A stretch of 64,000 nucleotides of DNA from an uncultured Amphritea sp. (GCF_937127095.1 NZ_CAKZLP010000066.1:62001-126000); one strand, 5' to 3'; shown: positions 54,121 to 64,000, counted from the stretch's first letter. Numbers and translations are program-made. Notes: generated from the letters alone by a model not told the origin.

Positions 54121-56550
54121 ATGGCACCACTCGAGAATGATAAAGAGATCACTACCACTACCTTGCCGGTTTTGCCGCTGCGCGATGTTGTTATTTACCC
54201 TCATATGGTGATCCCGCTGTTCGTCGGCCGAGAAAAATCGATTCAGGCCCTCGAAGCAGCGATGCTGCAGGATAAAGAGATTCTGCTGATTGCACAGAAA
54301 AATGCCTCTGATGATGAACCTGACGGTGGTGATCTGTTCTCTATCGGCACCGTCGCCAGTGTGCTGCAGATGCTGAAACTACCGGATGGTACTGTCAAAG
54401 TGCTGGTAGAGGGCGATTACCGTGCTCGTATAGAGAAGCTGCATACCACTGAAGCTCACTTCACCGCAGATGTGACTATTCTGCCGATCAGTGAGGTCAG
54501 TGACAGTGAAGCGGATATTTATAAACGCACTGCACTGGATCAGTTTGAACGTTTCGTTCAGGTGAACAAAAAGATTCCCGCTGAGGTTTTGACCTCCCTG
54601 GGCTCGATTGATGAGATTGGCCGTCTGGCTGATACCATCGCTGCGCATATGTCTCTTAAGCTGGATGAAAAACAGAAAATTCTGGAAATTCTGGACGATA
54701 AGCTGCGTCTGGAACACCTGATGGCGCTGATGGAATCTGAGATTGATCTGGTTGAGGTTGAAAAGCGGATCCGTGGCCGGGTTAAGAAACAGATGGAGAA
54801 AAGCCAGCGCGAGTACTATCTGAATGAGCAAATGAAAGCGATTCAGAAAGAGCTGGGTGACCTGGATGAAAACGGTACGACTGATATCGAAGAGCTGAAA
54901 AAGCGCATCGATGCAGCCGGTATGCCTAAGGAAGCGCTGGATAAAACTCTCAACGAATACAATAAGTTGAAGATGATGTCTCCAATGTCAGCGGAAGCGA
55001 CCGTGGTGCGTGGTTATATCGACTGGATGTTGCAGATTCCCTGGTCGAAACGTTCTAAGCTGCGTCATGATATGAAGCGAGCTGAGTCGATTCTTAATGA
55101 AGATCATTATGGCCTTGAAGAGGTTAAAGACCGCATTCTTGAATACCTGGCAGTACAACGCCGGGTGCGTAAGCTGAAAGGTCCTATCCTCTGTCTGGTG
55201 GGTCCTCCGGGTGTGGGTAAAACCTCATTGGGACAGTCTATTGCCCGGGCGACGAACCGTGAGTATGTGAGAATGGCTCTGGGTGGTGTCAGAGATGAGG
55301 CAGAAATTCGCGGACATCGACGCACTTATATCGGTTCGATGCCGGGTAAGCTGATTCAGAAGATGTCTAAAGTGGGTGTTAAAAACCCTCTGTTCCTGCT
55401 CGACGAGATCGACAAAATGGGTATGGATCAGCGCGGTGATCCTGCTTCGGCGCTGCTGGAGGTGTTGGACCCTGAACAGAACAGTACTTTCAATGATCAC
55501 TACCTGGAGGTCGATTACGATCTGTCTGATGTGATGTTTGTTTGTACCTCTAACTCGATGAATATTCCAGGCCCGTTGCTAGACCGTCTGGAGATCATTC
55601 GCATCCCCGGTTATACCGAAGATGAAAAGTTAAATATTGCTCGCAAATATCTGATTCCTAAGCAGATTAAGACTAACGGTCTGAAAGCGAACGAGCTGGT
55701 AATTGCCGATGAAGCGGTGACCGATCTGATCCGCTACTACACCCGTGAAGCGGGTGTGCGGGGGCTGGAGCGGGAGCTCGCGAAGATCTGTCGTAAGGTA
55801 ATTAAAGAGATCGCTCTGAGTGAGGATAAGAACGTTTCAATCGTCGCCAATAGCGAAAATCTTGAGCATTATTCCGGTGTTCGCAAGTGTAACTTCGGTG
55901 TGGCAGAAGAGGAGGATCGTATTGGTCAGGTTACTGGCCTTGCATGGACGTCGGTTGGTGGTGATATTCTGACTATCGAATCAGCGGTTGTGCCTGGTAA
56001 AGGACGCCAGATTCGAACTGGCTCTCTGGGCGAGGTGATGCAGGAATCGATTCAGGCGGCGATGACGGTGGTGAGAAGCCGTGCTGAGTCTCTGGGTATT
56101 AATCCGGATTTTCATGAAGAGAGCGATATTCATATCCATGTTCCTGAAGGTGCGACACCAAAAGATGGACCAAGTGCTGGTATCGGGATGTGTACTGCAT
56201 TAGTATCTGTGCTCACTGGTATTCCGGTGCGTTCTGATGTGGCAATGACCGGGGAGATCACTCTGCGTGGACAGGTTCTGCCTATCGGAGGGTTGAAAGA
56301 GAAGTTGCTGGCAGCGCATCGCGGTGGAATTAAAACAGTGATTATTCCGGATGAGAATAAGCGAGATCTGAAAGAAATTCCTGAGAATATCAAAGCAGAC
56401 CTTAAAATTTGTCCGGTAAAATGGATCGATGAGGTATTGCAAATTGCTCTGAAATACAGTCCGGAACCCCTGACTGAGGAGCAAAAGGCAAGCTTTTCTG
56501 AGAAGAAAAAGCAAGCAAAAAATGAGCGGGGACAAATAAAACCGCATTAA
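54121..56550 (+). CDS. lon: ATP-dependent Lon protease
   Basis: 809 residues. N-terminal substrate domain (about 15-210), coiled coil [23 protein letters not shown]+ module with Walker [12 protein letters not shown] (about 360), Walker B LFLLDEID, and a Ser-Lys protease with catalytic Ser in [10 protein letters not shown] and Lys in [14 protein letters not shown]. Degrades misfolded and short-lived regulatory proteins. Good RBS (AAAAGGAGTAAGG). Upstream of hupB as in many Gammaproteobacteria. Confidence 0.98.
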   Translation: MAPLENDKEITTTTLPVLPLRDVVIYPHMVIPLFVGREKSIQALEAAMLQDKEILLIAQKNASDDEPDGGDLFSIGTVASVLQMLKLPDGTVKVLVEGDYRARIEKLHTTEAHFTADVTILPISEVSDSEADIYKRTALDQFERFVQVNKKIPAEVLTSLGSIDEIGRLADTIAAHMSLKLDEKQKILEILDDKLRLEHLMALMESEIDLVEVEKRIRGRVKKQMEKSQREYYLNEQMKAIQKELGDLDENGTTDIEELKKRIDAAGMPKEALDKTLNEYNKLKMMSPMSAEATVVRGYIDWMLQIPWSKRSKLRHDMKRAESILNEDHYGLEEVKDRILEYLAVQRRVRKLKGPILCLVGPPGVGKTSLGQSIARATNREYVRMALGGVRDEAEIRGHRRTYIGSMPGKLIQKMSKVGVKNPLFLLDEIDKMGMDQRGDPASALLEVLDPEQNSTFNDHYLEVDYDLSDVMFVCTSNSMNIPGPLLDRLEIIRIPGYTEDEKLNIARKYLIPKQIKTNGLKANELVIADEAVTDLIRYYTREAGVRGLERELAKICRKVIKEIALSEDKNVSIVANSENLEHYSGVRKCNFGVAEEEDRIGQVTGLAWTSVGGDILTIESAVVPGKGRQIRTGSLGEVMQESIQAAMTVVRSRAESLGINPDFHEESDIHIHVPEGATPKDGPSAGIGMCTALVSVLTGIPVRSDVAMTGEITLRGQVLPIGGLKEKLLAAHRGGIKTVIIPDENKRDLKEIPENIKADLKICPVKWIDEVLQIALKYSPEPLTEEQKASFSEKKKQAKNERGQIKPH

Positions 56551-56562
56551 CACGAAATAGTG

Positions 56563-56599
56563 GCAAATCAGGCTGCAACCCGCTTGACACCTGATTTGC
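56563..56599 (+). promoter_or_regulatory. Perfect inverted repeat across the hupB promoter
   Basis: GCAAATCAGG (56563-56572) and CCTGATTTGC (56590-56599), exact 10-bp arms with a 17-base centre. The right arm begins directly after the -35 TTGACA. No T-run follows, so an operator is as likely as an RNA structure; it could also form after lon in read-through mRNA. Confidence 0.7.
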
Positions 56600-56613
56600 A
56601 GGCTTGGTATAAA
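56584..56613 (+). promoter_or_regulatory. Sigma-70 promoter of hupB
   Basis: TTGACA (56584-56589), 18-base spacer, TATAAA (56608-56613). Near-consensus and 64 bases before the HU start. A strong constitutive promoter fits the abundance of HU. Confidence 0.85.
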
Positions 56614-56677
56614 TTGTCCGTCAACTTACTGGGCATGGGCTACAGAATATAAAAATGATTCATATAAGGGGAACAAT

Positions 56678-56953
56678 GTGAATAAATCTGAACTAATCGA
56701 CGCAATCGCAGCATCTGCGGATATTCCAAAGGCCGCTGCTGGTCGCGCACTGGACGCTACACTGGAATCTATTTCCGGCGCTCTGCAAAAGGGTGACTCT
56801 GTTGCTCTGGTAGGCTTCGGTACTTTTGGTGTTAAAGAGCGTGCTGCGCGTACTGGTCGTAATCCTCAGACTGGTCAGCCAATCCAGATCGCTGCTGCGA
56901 CTCTGCCAACTTTCAAGCCTGGTAAGGCTCTGAAAGACGCTGTCAACAAGTAA
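56678..56953 (+). CDS. hupB: DNA-binding protein HU (beta-type)
   Basis: 91 residues. [42 protein letters not shown] with the DNA-intercalating Pro in the RNPQTG arm, and the [13 protein letters not shown] end. Bends and compacts DNA as a dimer. GTG start with AGGGGAAC as RBS. Placed lon-hupB-(tRNA)-ppiD. Confidence 0.97.
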   Translation: MNKSELIDAIAASADIPKAAAGRALDATLESISGALQKGDSVALVGFGTFGVKERAARTGRNPQTGQPIQIAAATLPTFKPGKALKDAVNK

Positions 56954-56992
56954 TAAAAGCTAGCGCCTGATCCGAAAGGATCGCTGGCACCC

Positions 56993-57069
56993 GGAGCGGT
57001 AGTTCAGTTGGTTAGAATACCTGCCTGTCACGCAGGGGGTCGCGGGTTCGAGTCCCGTCCGTTCCGCCA
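56993..57069 (+). tRNA. tRNA-Asp (GUC), CCA encoded
   Basis: 77 nt with acceptor GGAGCGG pairing CCGTTCC, D-arm with TTGGTTA, anticodon stem-loop CCTGCCTGTCACGCAGG with anticodon GTC, T-arm GCGGGTTCGAGTCCCGT, and discriminator G then CCA. It stands 39 bases after hupB and probably shares its transcript, ending at the terminator downstream. Confidence 0.97.
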
Positions 57070-57152
57070 AATGTGAGATCGCTGACCATTATTGTCAGTG
57101 TTTTTCTGGGTAACGGTAACCAGCAACCATGGTTCCGTACTGCCAAACATAT

Positions 57153-57187
57153 AAAAGGCGCATCCTGTCAGGGATGCGCCTTTTTTT
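57153..57187 (+). terminator. Intrinsic terminator after tRNA-Asp
   Basis: AAAAGGCGCATCC (57153-57165) / GGATGCGCCTTTT (57172-57184), loop of 6, followed by T. Strong; separates hupB/tRNA from ppiD. Confidence 0.93.
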
Positions 57188-57222
57188 CTATTTGTACACT
57201 ACCTTAGAGGCCAAGAGGCATC

Positions 57223-59103
57223 ATGCTTCAGAATATCCGAGATAACTCCCAGGGAATCGTCGCCAAGATCATTGTTGGTCTTATCGTCGTCACCTTTGCA
57301 CTGTTTGGGGTGGAGTCCCTGGTCAGCCTGACCTCAGGTTCAAACGCCCCTGCAACGGTTAACGGTGTCGAAATTAGTGAGCGCGATCTGTTGCAGGGCG
57401 CTGACCTGCAACGTCGTCAGCTGTTGGCACAGATGGGCGAAAATGCTGATCCAACCCTGCTGGATGATAATCTTATTCGTAAGGCTACGCTGGATAACCT
57501 GATTCAACAGGAGATTCTGGTGCAGTCTGCGGCTAATCAGGATATGGCTATCGCTGATCAGGTGCTGGATCAGATGATCATCAACACCCAGGATTTCAAA
57601 GTGGATGGCGTTTTCAATCCAGACCAGTACCAGGCGGTACTGCGGAATGCGGGTCTGACGCCGATGATGTATAAAGACCTGTTGCGCAAAGAGAGTCTGA
57701 TCGACTACGAGCGTTCGGGTTATATGCTTTCTGCATTCGTTCTCAATGACGAAGCTGAGAGAATCATTAAACTGGATCGTGAAACCCGTGACCTTGCCTA
57801 TGTGAAGGTCGGTTTGCAGGATTACATGAAAGATGTAGCGCTTACACCTGCGGATCTGACCGCATACTACGATGCGCATCAGCAGGACTTTATGACCGAA
57901 GAACAGGTGGCTATCGAATACCTGTTAGTCAATAAAGCGGATCTGCTGAAAGAGGTAAGTGTGGACGATGCTGAGCTACAGGCTCAGTTTGATCAGCTGA
58001 AAGCTGCATTCAGATCTGAAGAGCAGCGGACCGTATCCCACATCATGATCGAAGTATCGGATACAGTTGATGATGCCGCTGCCCTGGCGAAAGCTCAGGC
58101 GTTGGAAAAGCAACTGGCCGCAGGTGAAGATTTCGCTGCACTGGCTCAGTCTGAATCGGATGATCCGGGTTCCGCTTCTGTCGGTGGTAATCTGGGTGTC
58201 TATCAGAAGGGGATGCTGGATGGTCCGTTTGAACAGGCTGTTTACTCGCTGAATGCTGGAGAGGTATCAGAGCCTGTGCGAACTGCATTTGGTTATCACA
58301 TCATCAAACTGACCGGTCTGTCCGAGTCTGAGGCCCCGGTGTTCGACGAGGTCAGGGATCAGCTGATCGCTGAGCAGATGGACAACAAAGTTGAGCAGAT
58401 CTACGTTGAGCGGGTCGGGCAACTGACCGATCTGGCATTCTCTTCCGGAGATCTGCAGGAACCGGCTGCAGAGTTGAAGCTGAATATTGTTGCAGCGGAA
58501 CCTTTTAGTCGTAAAGGTGGTAATGATGACATTACCGCTAATCCACGGGTTGTTCGTGCAGCGTTCAACGAAGAGCTGATTCGCGATAGTCTGAACAGTG
58601 ATCCGATTGAGCTGGATTCCGGCCGGACTCTGGTGTTGCGTATTAAGGAGCATATCCGTCCCCGTCAGTTGAGTGAAGAGGAAGTTAAACCTCAGATCAC
58701 TGAGATCCTGACGTTGCAGAAAGCGGGCGAAGCGCTACAAGCTTCTCTGGAATCAGAACTTGAAAAACTGCAGCAGGGTGGTGAGCGCAGTGCGATCAAT
58801 GGCGCTGAGTGGCAAACTGCAGACGCAGTAGGTCGTGCCGACCGCAGCCAGCCTGTGGATGTCATGGCTGCAGCGTTTAAGCTGCCAGAGCCTGTTCAGG
58901 GTGCTTCTTATAGTCTGATTAAACTGAATGATGGCTCTCAGGCTATCGTTGCTGTGACTGCAGTGAACGAGCCAGACCTGTCAGCTGTGGCTGCTGAAGA
59001 GAAAGAGGCGATGCGCAACATCCTCAGTCAGCGTTCAGGTCAGTTTGACTACCAGGCGATGATGGAAGCGCGTAAAAACGCTGCGGAAGTCGAAAGGCTC
59101 TAA
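57223..59103 (+). CDS. ppiD: Periplasmic folding chaperone PpiD
   Basis: 626 residues. One N-terminal membrane anchor (VAKIIVGLIVVTFALFGV, about 14-31) with the rest periplasmic; SurA_N-like region about 40-190 and one parvulin domain about 265-355 (RTVSHIMIEV, QSESDDPGSASVGGNLGVYQKG, RTAFGYHIIKLTG). Length matches E. coli PpiD (623). Assists folding of proteins leaving the Sec translocon. Confidence 0.95.
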   Translation: MLQNIRDNSQGIVAKIIVGLIVVTFALFGVESLVSLTSGSNAPATVNGVEISERDLLQGADLQRRQLLAQMGENADPTLLDDNLIRKATLDNLIQQEILVQSAANQDMAIADQVLDQMIINTQDFKVDGVFNPDQYQAVLRNAGLTPMMYKDLLRKESLIDYERSGYMLSAFVLNDEAERIIKLDRETRDLAYVKVGLQDYMKDVALTPADLTAYYDAHQQDFMTEEQVAIEYLLVNKADLLKEVSVDDAELQAQFDQLKAAFRSEEQRTVSHIMIEVSDTVDDAAALAKAQALEKQLAAGEDFAALAQSESDDPGSASVGGNLGVYQKGMLDGPFEQAVYSLNAGEVSEPVRTAFGYHIIKLTGLSESEAPVFDEVRDQLIAEQMDNKVEQIYVERVGQLTDLAFSSGDLQEPAAELKLNIVAAEPFSRKGGNDDITANPRVVRAAFNEELIRDSLNSDPIELDSGRTLVLRIKEHIRPRQLSEEEVKPQITEILTLQKAGEALQASLESELEKLQQGGERSAINGAEWQTADAVGRADRSQPVDVMAAAFKLPEPVQGASYSLIKLNDGSQAIVAVTAVNEPDLSAVAAEEKEAMRNILSQRSGQFDYQAMMEARKNAAEVERL

Positions 59104-59124
59104 TCGCTTTGTTTTAAGTTCAAA

Positions 59125-59155
59125 TAAAAAAGGCTGCTGATGCAGTCTTTTTTAT
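59125..59155 (+). terminator. Intrinsic terminator after ppiD
   Basis: AAAAAAGGCTGC (59127-59137 region) pairs with GCAGTCTTTTTT, one G-T pair, 4-base loop, long T-run to 59153. Confidence 0.85.
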
Positions 59156-59453
59156 TGCTGTCATCGGGGTGTTAAATCCCTGCGTTACAACCCTGACTTA
59201 ATTGTGTAATATTCATCCTGTGCCAGGGAGATCAGAAGGCAGCCACAGGCTATGGAAGGTGTTTTTAAGTCCTGCAGTATTCAATAGTTCAGCTCAATCC
59301 AGAGTTTGCTCAGTTCGGGCGCTGAATTCTGGTGATTCTATGTTGGCCTTAGCTGACTTATTGAAGCGGGGTCTGTGTTCTTAGATATAATCGCCTATTG
59401 GCATAGATATGTATCGTCGTAAACTGCTTATATACAGGGAGTATTTCAAGCAA
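59156..59453. other. Non-coding gap before the GT-ferritin cassette
   Basis: About 300 bp with no supported gene. A short frame (59202-59384) is open but lacks family resemblance and a ribosome site. It should contain the cassette promoter; no strong sigma-70 boxes were picked out by eye. Confidence 0.5.
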
Positions 59454-60521
59454 ATGGAAAGCATTAGCAGCATTTCAGCAGGCAAAAACACAGCGCTATA
59501 TAATGTGGCAAGTCAAACAGCGCTCGTATTAGAAACGAATAACCTGCGCGGTGGTGAAAGTTTTGAGCAGGTCGTGAGCAGCCTGAAGCGGGTGACCGGA
59601 CTACTGGCCCAGCAAAGCATTCCACTGGTGGCTCTTGCGCAAATAGTCATTACACACGATGGTTTGGATGAGCCTTCCTGTAAGGTTCTCGAAGATATCG
59701 CCGGGCATCAGATTGATTTCGTGCTGATTGATTCAGGTACGGGCTACTATCATGCTAAGAATGCAGGGTTTACTGCCACGGATCCAGAACGCTGTAAATG
59801 GGTTGTTTTTGCTGATGCGGATTGTGTGCCAGCAGCAGACTGGTTAGCTGAGCTGCTGTTTCCGTTTATCGAGGATGATACTCTTGCCGCAGTGGCGGGC
59901 CGTACCAGCTATGCACCTAATCTTGCTGGCACAGCACTGACAACACTTGATTTTATGTATTTTCCAAGCCCTTTGGCAGAGGGGGCTACACGTAATTTCT
60001 ACGCCAATAACGTTGTTTTTCGCCGTGATATTTTTGCTGAATATCATTACCAGAACCTAGACAGTGTCTATCGGGCGCATTGTCAGGTTCTCGGTCTGCA
60101 GCTGCAATCACAGGGTATCCCGCTACATTACGCGGCTAAAGCGCATACCGTTCATCGCTTTCCTGACAGTTTGGGCGACATACTTAAACTGAGGTGGCTG
60201 CGGGGGCAGGATACTCATGGGCTTACACCATTCCTGGTAAAAAGCTACATGCCTGCAAAGTTGCAATGGTTGTCGCGAAGTGGCCCTATCGGACCGTTAT
60301 CTGTTTTGTTTGCCCGATTAGGTTATAGCATGCGCGCCCTGAATCACCAGAATCTGCCGCCGCTATATGGGCCTCGCTGGTTGGCGGCAGTCCTCTTAAT
60401 TATCTGCTTTTCTGCTTTGGATATGACCGGCGCTCTGATGCGCGGTTTAGGCTTGCGTCTACCGCGAGGCAAAGACGGTGGTGACGTTCAGGCCTTGTCC
60501 TATCATGGGCCATCAAAATGA
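59454..60521 (+). CDS. Family 2 glycosyltransferase
   Basis: About 355 residues from ATG 59454 (GGGAG about 12 bases upstream; ATG 59409 without RBS is the alternative). GT-A fold: TALVLETNNLRGGESFEQVV, acceptor-metal motif VVFADADCVPAADWLAELLFP, AGRTSYAPNLAGTA, and a late LRWLRGQDTHG. A C-terminal hydrophobic segment (AAVLLIICFSALDMTGALM) may anchor it. First gene of a three-gene cassette; substrate unknown. Confidence 0.85.
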   Translation: MESISSISAGKNTALYNVASQTALVLETNNLRGGESFEQVVSSLKRVTGLLAQQSIPLVALAQIVITHDGLDEPSCKVLEDIAGHQIDFVLIDSGTGYYHAKNAGFTATDPERCKWVVFADADCVPAADWLAELLFPFIEDDTLAAVAGRTSYAPNLAGTALTTLDFMYFPSPLAEGATRNFYANNVVFRRDIFAEYHYQNLDSVYRAHCQVLGLQLQSQGIPLHYAAKAHTVHRFPDSLGDILKLRWLRGQDTHGLTPFLVKSYMPAKLQWLSRSGPIGPLSVLFARLGYSMRALNHQNLPPLYGPRWLAAVLLIICFSALDMTGALMRGLGLRLPRGKDGGDVQALSYHGPSK

Positions 60522-60590
60522 TCCTTAAGCAGCCTGTCATTGTTAGTCAGATTGACGCTTTTAAACTAGCAGAATTGGAGCGTGAGGCTT

Positions 60591-61328
60591 ATGAATATTG
60601 ATACTTCATCGCTTTTGCATACCCGCTTAGCCCCTCCAGTGTTGCGCGGATGGCCCCGTGTGCAGGCGCAATGGGTGAACTATATCAAGCGAGCTGCGCT
60701 GCGCCAGCTTCATGCCAGTAATGCGGGTGAGCGGCTGTTGCTGCGTATCTATCTTATTGGGGAACAAGCAACTGAGATAGCGCTGCAGCGTGAACTCGTC
60801 ACCGAGCCTCCAGACTGGCTGGTGCGTCAAATGGATCAGCATTTAGCTGAAGAGCAGGAGCATGTCCGGGCGTTTGGTGCTGCACTGGCTGAACGTGGTG
60901 AGATCAATGTTACCCAGCATCATGCGCAGCCAGACTGGCTAAGTCGCCGTAAAATAGCCCAATGGCATACGATAGCTCATCGCTATGAGGCGTCATTTGC
61001 CAGCGGCTTACTGGTGCCCGCCTTTGCCATCGGATTATGTGCGGAACAGATGGCGACGCGGGTGCTTGAGCGCCACCTACAATGGCTCAATCAACAGCCC
61101 GAATCAGACCCTTTGCAGCCGCTATTGGTGCGCGTGCTGGCGGATGAGGGCAGACATGTGCAACTTTGCAGCGATACCTTAGCCCGTCTGCTAGAACCGC
61201 ACGAGCAACCGGCGTTTAGTAAGATGTTGGCTGAAATCCGTGCTATTGATCGCTCCTGGTCAGTAACTGGCGCCATTGGGCTTTTATTAATGGGTTTGGC
61301 GCTTCGCCTGTTGCCGCAAAGGAGTTAA
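60591..61328 (+). CDS. Ferritin-like diiron protein, unknown function
   Basis: 245 residues from the ATG at 60591 (a GTG at 60582 is too close to GGAG). A four-helix ferritin-like pattern with two half-sites: Glu58 (GEQATE) and ExxH at Glu88/His91 (EEQEH); Glu152 (AEQMATR) and ExxH at Glu186/His189 (DEGRH). These are the expected ligands of a carboxylate-bridged diiron centre, so an oxygenase, desaturase or related oxidation is inferred. A C-terminal segment LLLMGLALRLL is hydrophobic. Placed between two glycosyltransferases. Ferritin proper is unlikely. Confidence 0.75.
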   Translation: MNIDTSSLLHTRLAPPVLRGWPRVQAQWVNYIKRAALRQLHASNAGERLLLRIYLIGEQATEIALQRELVTEPPDWLVRQMDQHLAEEQEHVRAFGAALAERGEINVTQHHAQPDWLSRRKIAQWHTIAHRYEASFASGLLVPAFAIGLCAEQMATRVLERHLQWLNQQPESDPLQPLLVRVLADEGRHVQLCSDTLARLLEPHEQPAFSKMLAEIRAIDRSWSVTGAIGLLLMGLALRLLPQRS

Positions 61329-61332
61329 GTGG

Positions 61333-62457
61333 ATGCGGATTGCGTATCTGGCCACTGCCGATGCCAGAGGTCACCTGATGCGGTCACAGTTGCTCACTCA
61401 TGCACTGCAAGCTCGGGGAATCAACGTACAACTCATTACAACATCAGATGAGGGTCAGCGATTTTTAGCTGGCTTTGGTCTGACTGCGACCGTACTGTCG
61501 CGTCATTACTCGGTGCAGTTCGATACCCAGCAAAATATGTTGCGTGATGCAACGGATGCTAATGTTGCAGGCTATATCTTTAACCCCAGGCGCATGGCTC
61601 GGGATATATTCAAACTGCGCCATGTGCTGCGTGAAAATGACCTTATTCTTAATGACTCATTTCATCCCGCTCTGTTGTTTATGGGGTGTTTACCCATCTG
61701 GCGACACAAGGTGGTTCACATCTATGGTGCCAGCCTGCGGCAGGCGTTGGAAACTAACTTCAATGGACGCCTTCCCGATTTTATTGCGAGGTTATACAGC
61801 CATATTGTTTCATTCCAGATCAACCGTGCCGGAGCACGTCTGGAACATGATTTTGCTTATCCGCCCAAGGCAGAGAAAACCGGTGACAGTACTCGTATAC
61901 CGACTCCGGTGGCAGTGGTAAAACCGGGAAATAATCAGTTTGAGCAAGGTTCAGCGCAAGTTGCGGTGTATCTCAATCCACACTTCTGTGATTCGGCTCT
62001 GGCCGCAGCATTGGAGCACGGCATTGCTGACGCAAACCTAACTACACACTTCGTTGGTGAAGGGATGGCCAGCCGGTCTGGCTGGGTGACCCAGGATACT
62101 GACTGGGTAACCCGCGCTGCCAGTAGTTCGATGATCATATCAGCACCGGGTATGGCCGCCTTATCGATAGCCCATGTTTATGATCGTCCTATCATACTGG
62201 TGCTGACAGATCAGCCTGAGCAGCAGCGAAACGCACAGCGAGCAAAAGAACTTGGCTTACGGCACCGTATTGTCGTTTGGCAGGGTGATTCAGCAACGTT
62301 TGCGGCCAGTATTTATGCCGCCTGCGTAGCTTTGTCTACAGATGTTGAGTTTGCTGTTACTGACAAGGCTGATAGTCGTGGTTATGACAGAGCGCTCAGA
62401 CGGCTTGATATCTGGCTGGACGAGCTTGTTACTCTGGGGTCCAGTGGCGGTGCATGA
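61333..62457 (+). CDS. GT1/GT28-like glycosyltransferase
   Basis: 374 residues, GT-B fold. Opening MRIAYLATADARGHLMRSQLLTHALQARG is the usual N-terminal motif of UGT/MurG-type enzymes; the C-terminal half has SAPGMAALSIAHVYDRPIILVLTDQPEQQRNAQRAKELG, the donor-binding region. Good RBS (AAAGGAG). 4 bases after the diiron protein stop, so coupled. Donor and acceptor unknown. Confidence 0.82.
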   Translation: MRIAYLATADARGHLMRSQLLTHALQARGINVQLITTSDEGQRFLAGFGLTATVLSRHYSVQFDTQQNMLRDATDANVAGYIFNPRRMARDIFKLRHVLRENDLILNDSFHPALLFMGCLPIWRHKVVHIYGASLRQALETNFNGRLPDFIARLYSHIVSFQINRAGARLEHDFAYPPKAEKTGDSTRIPTPVAVVKPGNNQFEQGSAQVAVYLNPHFCDSALAAALEHGIADANLTTHFVGEGMASRSGWVTQDTDWVTRAASSSMIISAPGMAALSIAHVYDRPIILVLTDQPEQQRNAQRAKELGLRHRIVVWQGDSATFAASIYAACVALSTDVEFAVTDKADSRGYDRALRRLDIWLDELVTLGSSGGA

Positions 62458-62649
62458 TGAATGAATTGAGCAACCTGTCAGATATATGCAGTATTTCTTA
62501 AAGCCTCAGGTCTGAGTAAAGCTGATATTGTTTAACGGTTATCAGACATTTCGGATAACAACTGTGGCAGAGCTCTGGCCTGCAGATCTGCGGATTTCAA
62601 TGACTTAATCGGCACTCTGGCATTGGTCTGAGCAGTGTTATGAATGTGT

Positions 62650-64000
62650 TTACTCCGCAGTAAAGGCAGCCTCGAGCAATCGGCGGGTGTATTTCTGCGT
62701 CGGATTGCTGAAAATATCAGCCGCTTCGCCCTGCTCAACCACATCGCCATGCTGCATCACCAGCAGGTCATGGCTGAGCGCCTTGATGACCGCCAGGTCG
62801 TGGCTGATGAAGATATAGCTGAGTTTGTATCGTTGCTGCAGTTCGCGCAGCAGGTCGATTATCTGTGCCTGTACGGTGCGATCGAGTGCTGAGGTGGGTT
62901 CGTCGAGGATGATCAGCTCGGGTTTAAGAATTACCGCACGGGCAATAGCGATCCGTTGCCGCTGGCCGCCGGAAAACTCATGGGGGTAGCGATGCCGGTC
63001 AGCCGGGTCGAGACCCACCTCCCGCAGTACATCAATAATCAGTTGCTCCCGCTCGGCGGGTAAACCGATATTATGGATCTCCAGCCCTTCGCTGATCGAC
63101 TCAGCCACGGACATTCGCGGGCTCAGACTGCCGTAAGGGTCCTGAAAGACGATCTGCATTTTTCGCCGTAGCGGTTTTATCTCGCTCTGATTCAGCTGGT
63201 CGATAGGCTCGCCCGCAAAGCAGATGCCCCCTTCGGAGCGCAGCAGTCGGAGTATCGCCAGTCCCAGGGTGGTTTTACCTGAGCCGCTTTCGCCAACCAC
63301 GCCCAGCGTCCGGCCGGTGTAGAGTTGGATGTTGCAGGGATTAACTGCTTTGATGTGGTCGACTGTACGCTTCAATAGTCCCCGTTTGATGGGAAACCAT
63401 ACTTTCAGATTATCGGTTTCAAGGATCGGTGTACCCTGTTTCTCCACCGCCTGTGGCAGGCCGCGGGGTTCTGCATTCAGCAGTGTCTGGGTGTAAGCGT
63501 GTTGTGGCTCTGCAAATAACTGTGCAGTGCTGCTTTGTTCGACCAGTTCACCCCGATACATGACGCAGACATCATCACTATAGCGGCGCACGATATTCAG
63601 ATCGTGGGTGATCAGCAGCACCGCCATTCCCAGCTTTTGCTGCAGTGAACGAAGCAGGTCGAGTATCTGTTCCTGGATGGTGACATCTAGTGCCGTGGTG
63701 GGCTCGTCGGCGATCAGCAGTTCCGGATCATTCGCAAGTGCCATGGCGATCATCACTCGCTGGCGCTGCCCGCCTGAAAGCTCGTGAGGGTAGCTGTTAA
63801 GGCGTTTTTCCGGTTCCTGGATGCCAACAAGGTTTAGCAGTTCCAGCGTTCTCTCGCGTGCCTGAGGCCCTGTTAAGCCTTTATGTAGCAGCAGCGTCTC
63901 GCCTATCTGACGGGAGATGTTGTGCAGTGGGTTAAGCGAGGTCATCGGTTCCTGGAAGATCACACTGATGCGGTCCCCCCGCAGCGAGCGCATCTCGGCT
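62650..64000 (-). CDS. yejF: YejF-type ABC transporter double ATPase (partial, N-terminus off window)
   Basis: About 450 residues are seen; the N-terminal Walker A lies beyond the window. First ATPase: [43 protein letters not shown]. Second ATPase: Walker [15 protein letters not shown], signature [16 protein letters not shown], Walker [13 protein letters not shown]. Two fused OppD/OppF-type ATPases are typical of YejF, which powers uptake of microcin-like peptides or oligopeptides. The adjacent ATG at 63993 is internal because the frame continues past it to the edge. Confidence 0.92.
   Translation of the reverse strand, partial: AEMRSLRGDRISVIFQEPMTSLNPLHNISRQIGETLLLHKGLTGPQARERTLELLNLVGIQEPEKRLNSYPHELSGGQRQRVMIAMALANDPELLIADEPTTALDVTIQEQILDLLRSLQQKLGMAVLLITHDLNIVRRYSDDVCVMYRGELVEQSSTAQLFAEPQHAYTQTLLNAEPRGLPQAVEKQGTPILETDNLKVWFPIKRGLLKRTVDHIKAVNPCNIQLYTGRTLGVVGESGSGKTTLGLAILRLLRSEGGICFAGEPIDQLNQSEIKPLRRKMQIVFQDPYGSLSPRMSVAESISEGLEIHNIGLPAEREQLIIDVLREVGLDPADRHRYPHEFSGGQRQRIAIARAVILKPELIILDEPTSALDRTVQAQIIDLLRELQQRYKLSYIFISHDLAVIKALSHDLLVMQHGDVVEQGEAADIFSNPTQKYTRRLLEAAFTAE

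Noticed and set aside
56993..57069. tRNA-Asp as an integration site
   Set aside because: No integrase or matching 3'-end duplicate was seen in the window, so no element is inserted there.
62458..62649. Gap between the GT cassette and YejF gene as an sRNA or terminator
   Set aside because: No clear hairpin with T-run or conserved structure could be seen.

Overview
The window looks like chromosomal DNA of a marine Gammaproteobacterium of the Oceanospirillales/Pseudomonas-like branch. It is about half G+C by eye. Gene order in several blocks recalls Pseudomonas (from memory, not searched): DUF3108-purN-purM / DUF2066-hda; arsC-wrbA-DUF2069 / yihY-acyP-proS; M48 protease-TusA-AI-2E-bcp-dapA-bamC; lon-hupB-ppiD. 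The genus cannot be fixed from the sequence alone. About 60 protein genes, one tRNA-Asp, an IS21-type transposon remnant, several small tandem repeats and a number of clear intrinsic terminators are present.

Layout. 1-7.3 kb: purine synthesis (purN, purM), an AI-2E-type permease, the replication regulator Hda, a small RRM-like protein, a pseudouridine synthase and TcdA. 7.4-20.9 kb: a diguanylate cyclase, a SufS-SufE fusion, WrbA/ArsC, YihY, acylphosphatase, a lytic transglycosylase, a PhnD-like protein, ProS, an orphan lipoprotein, DUF3087, GFA and MscS proteins. 21.7-27.6 kb: a one-directional acyl-CoA catabolic cluster (acyl-CoA dehydrogenase, family III CoA-transferase/racemase, CoA ligase, two hotdog thioesterases, alpha/beta hydrolase), preceded by an operator-like palindrome and a leader hairpin.

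27.6-33.9 kb is the accessory part: a more A+T-rich island holding a radical SAM protein, a GT29-like (sialyltransferase-motif) protein, a roughly 1000-residue protein that combines three glycosyltransferase-like domains with a kinase-like domain, and a further GT2 enzyme. It is flanked by a frameshifted IstB remnant and a perfect 47-bp tandem duplication. This is the best candidate for an undescribed system.

34-59 kb returns to core functions: a second diguanylate cyclase, a FixL/FixJ-like pair divergent from an acyl-CoA synthetase, CBS and M48 proteins, TusA-like, permease, Bcp, DapA, BamC, a D-2-hydroxyacid dehydrogenase, RluA-type synthase, RlmD, TrpD2-like, an antiporter, a MATE exporter, NfuA, Lon with a near-consensus heat-shock promoter, HU, tRNA-Asp and PpiD. 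59.4-62.5 kb is a second accessory cassette (GT2, ferritin-like diiron protein, GT1/GT28-like glycosyltransferase), followed by a YejF-type double ABC ATPase that runs off the window.
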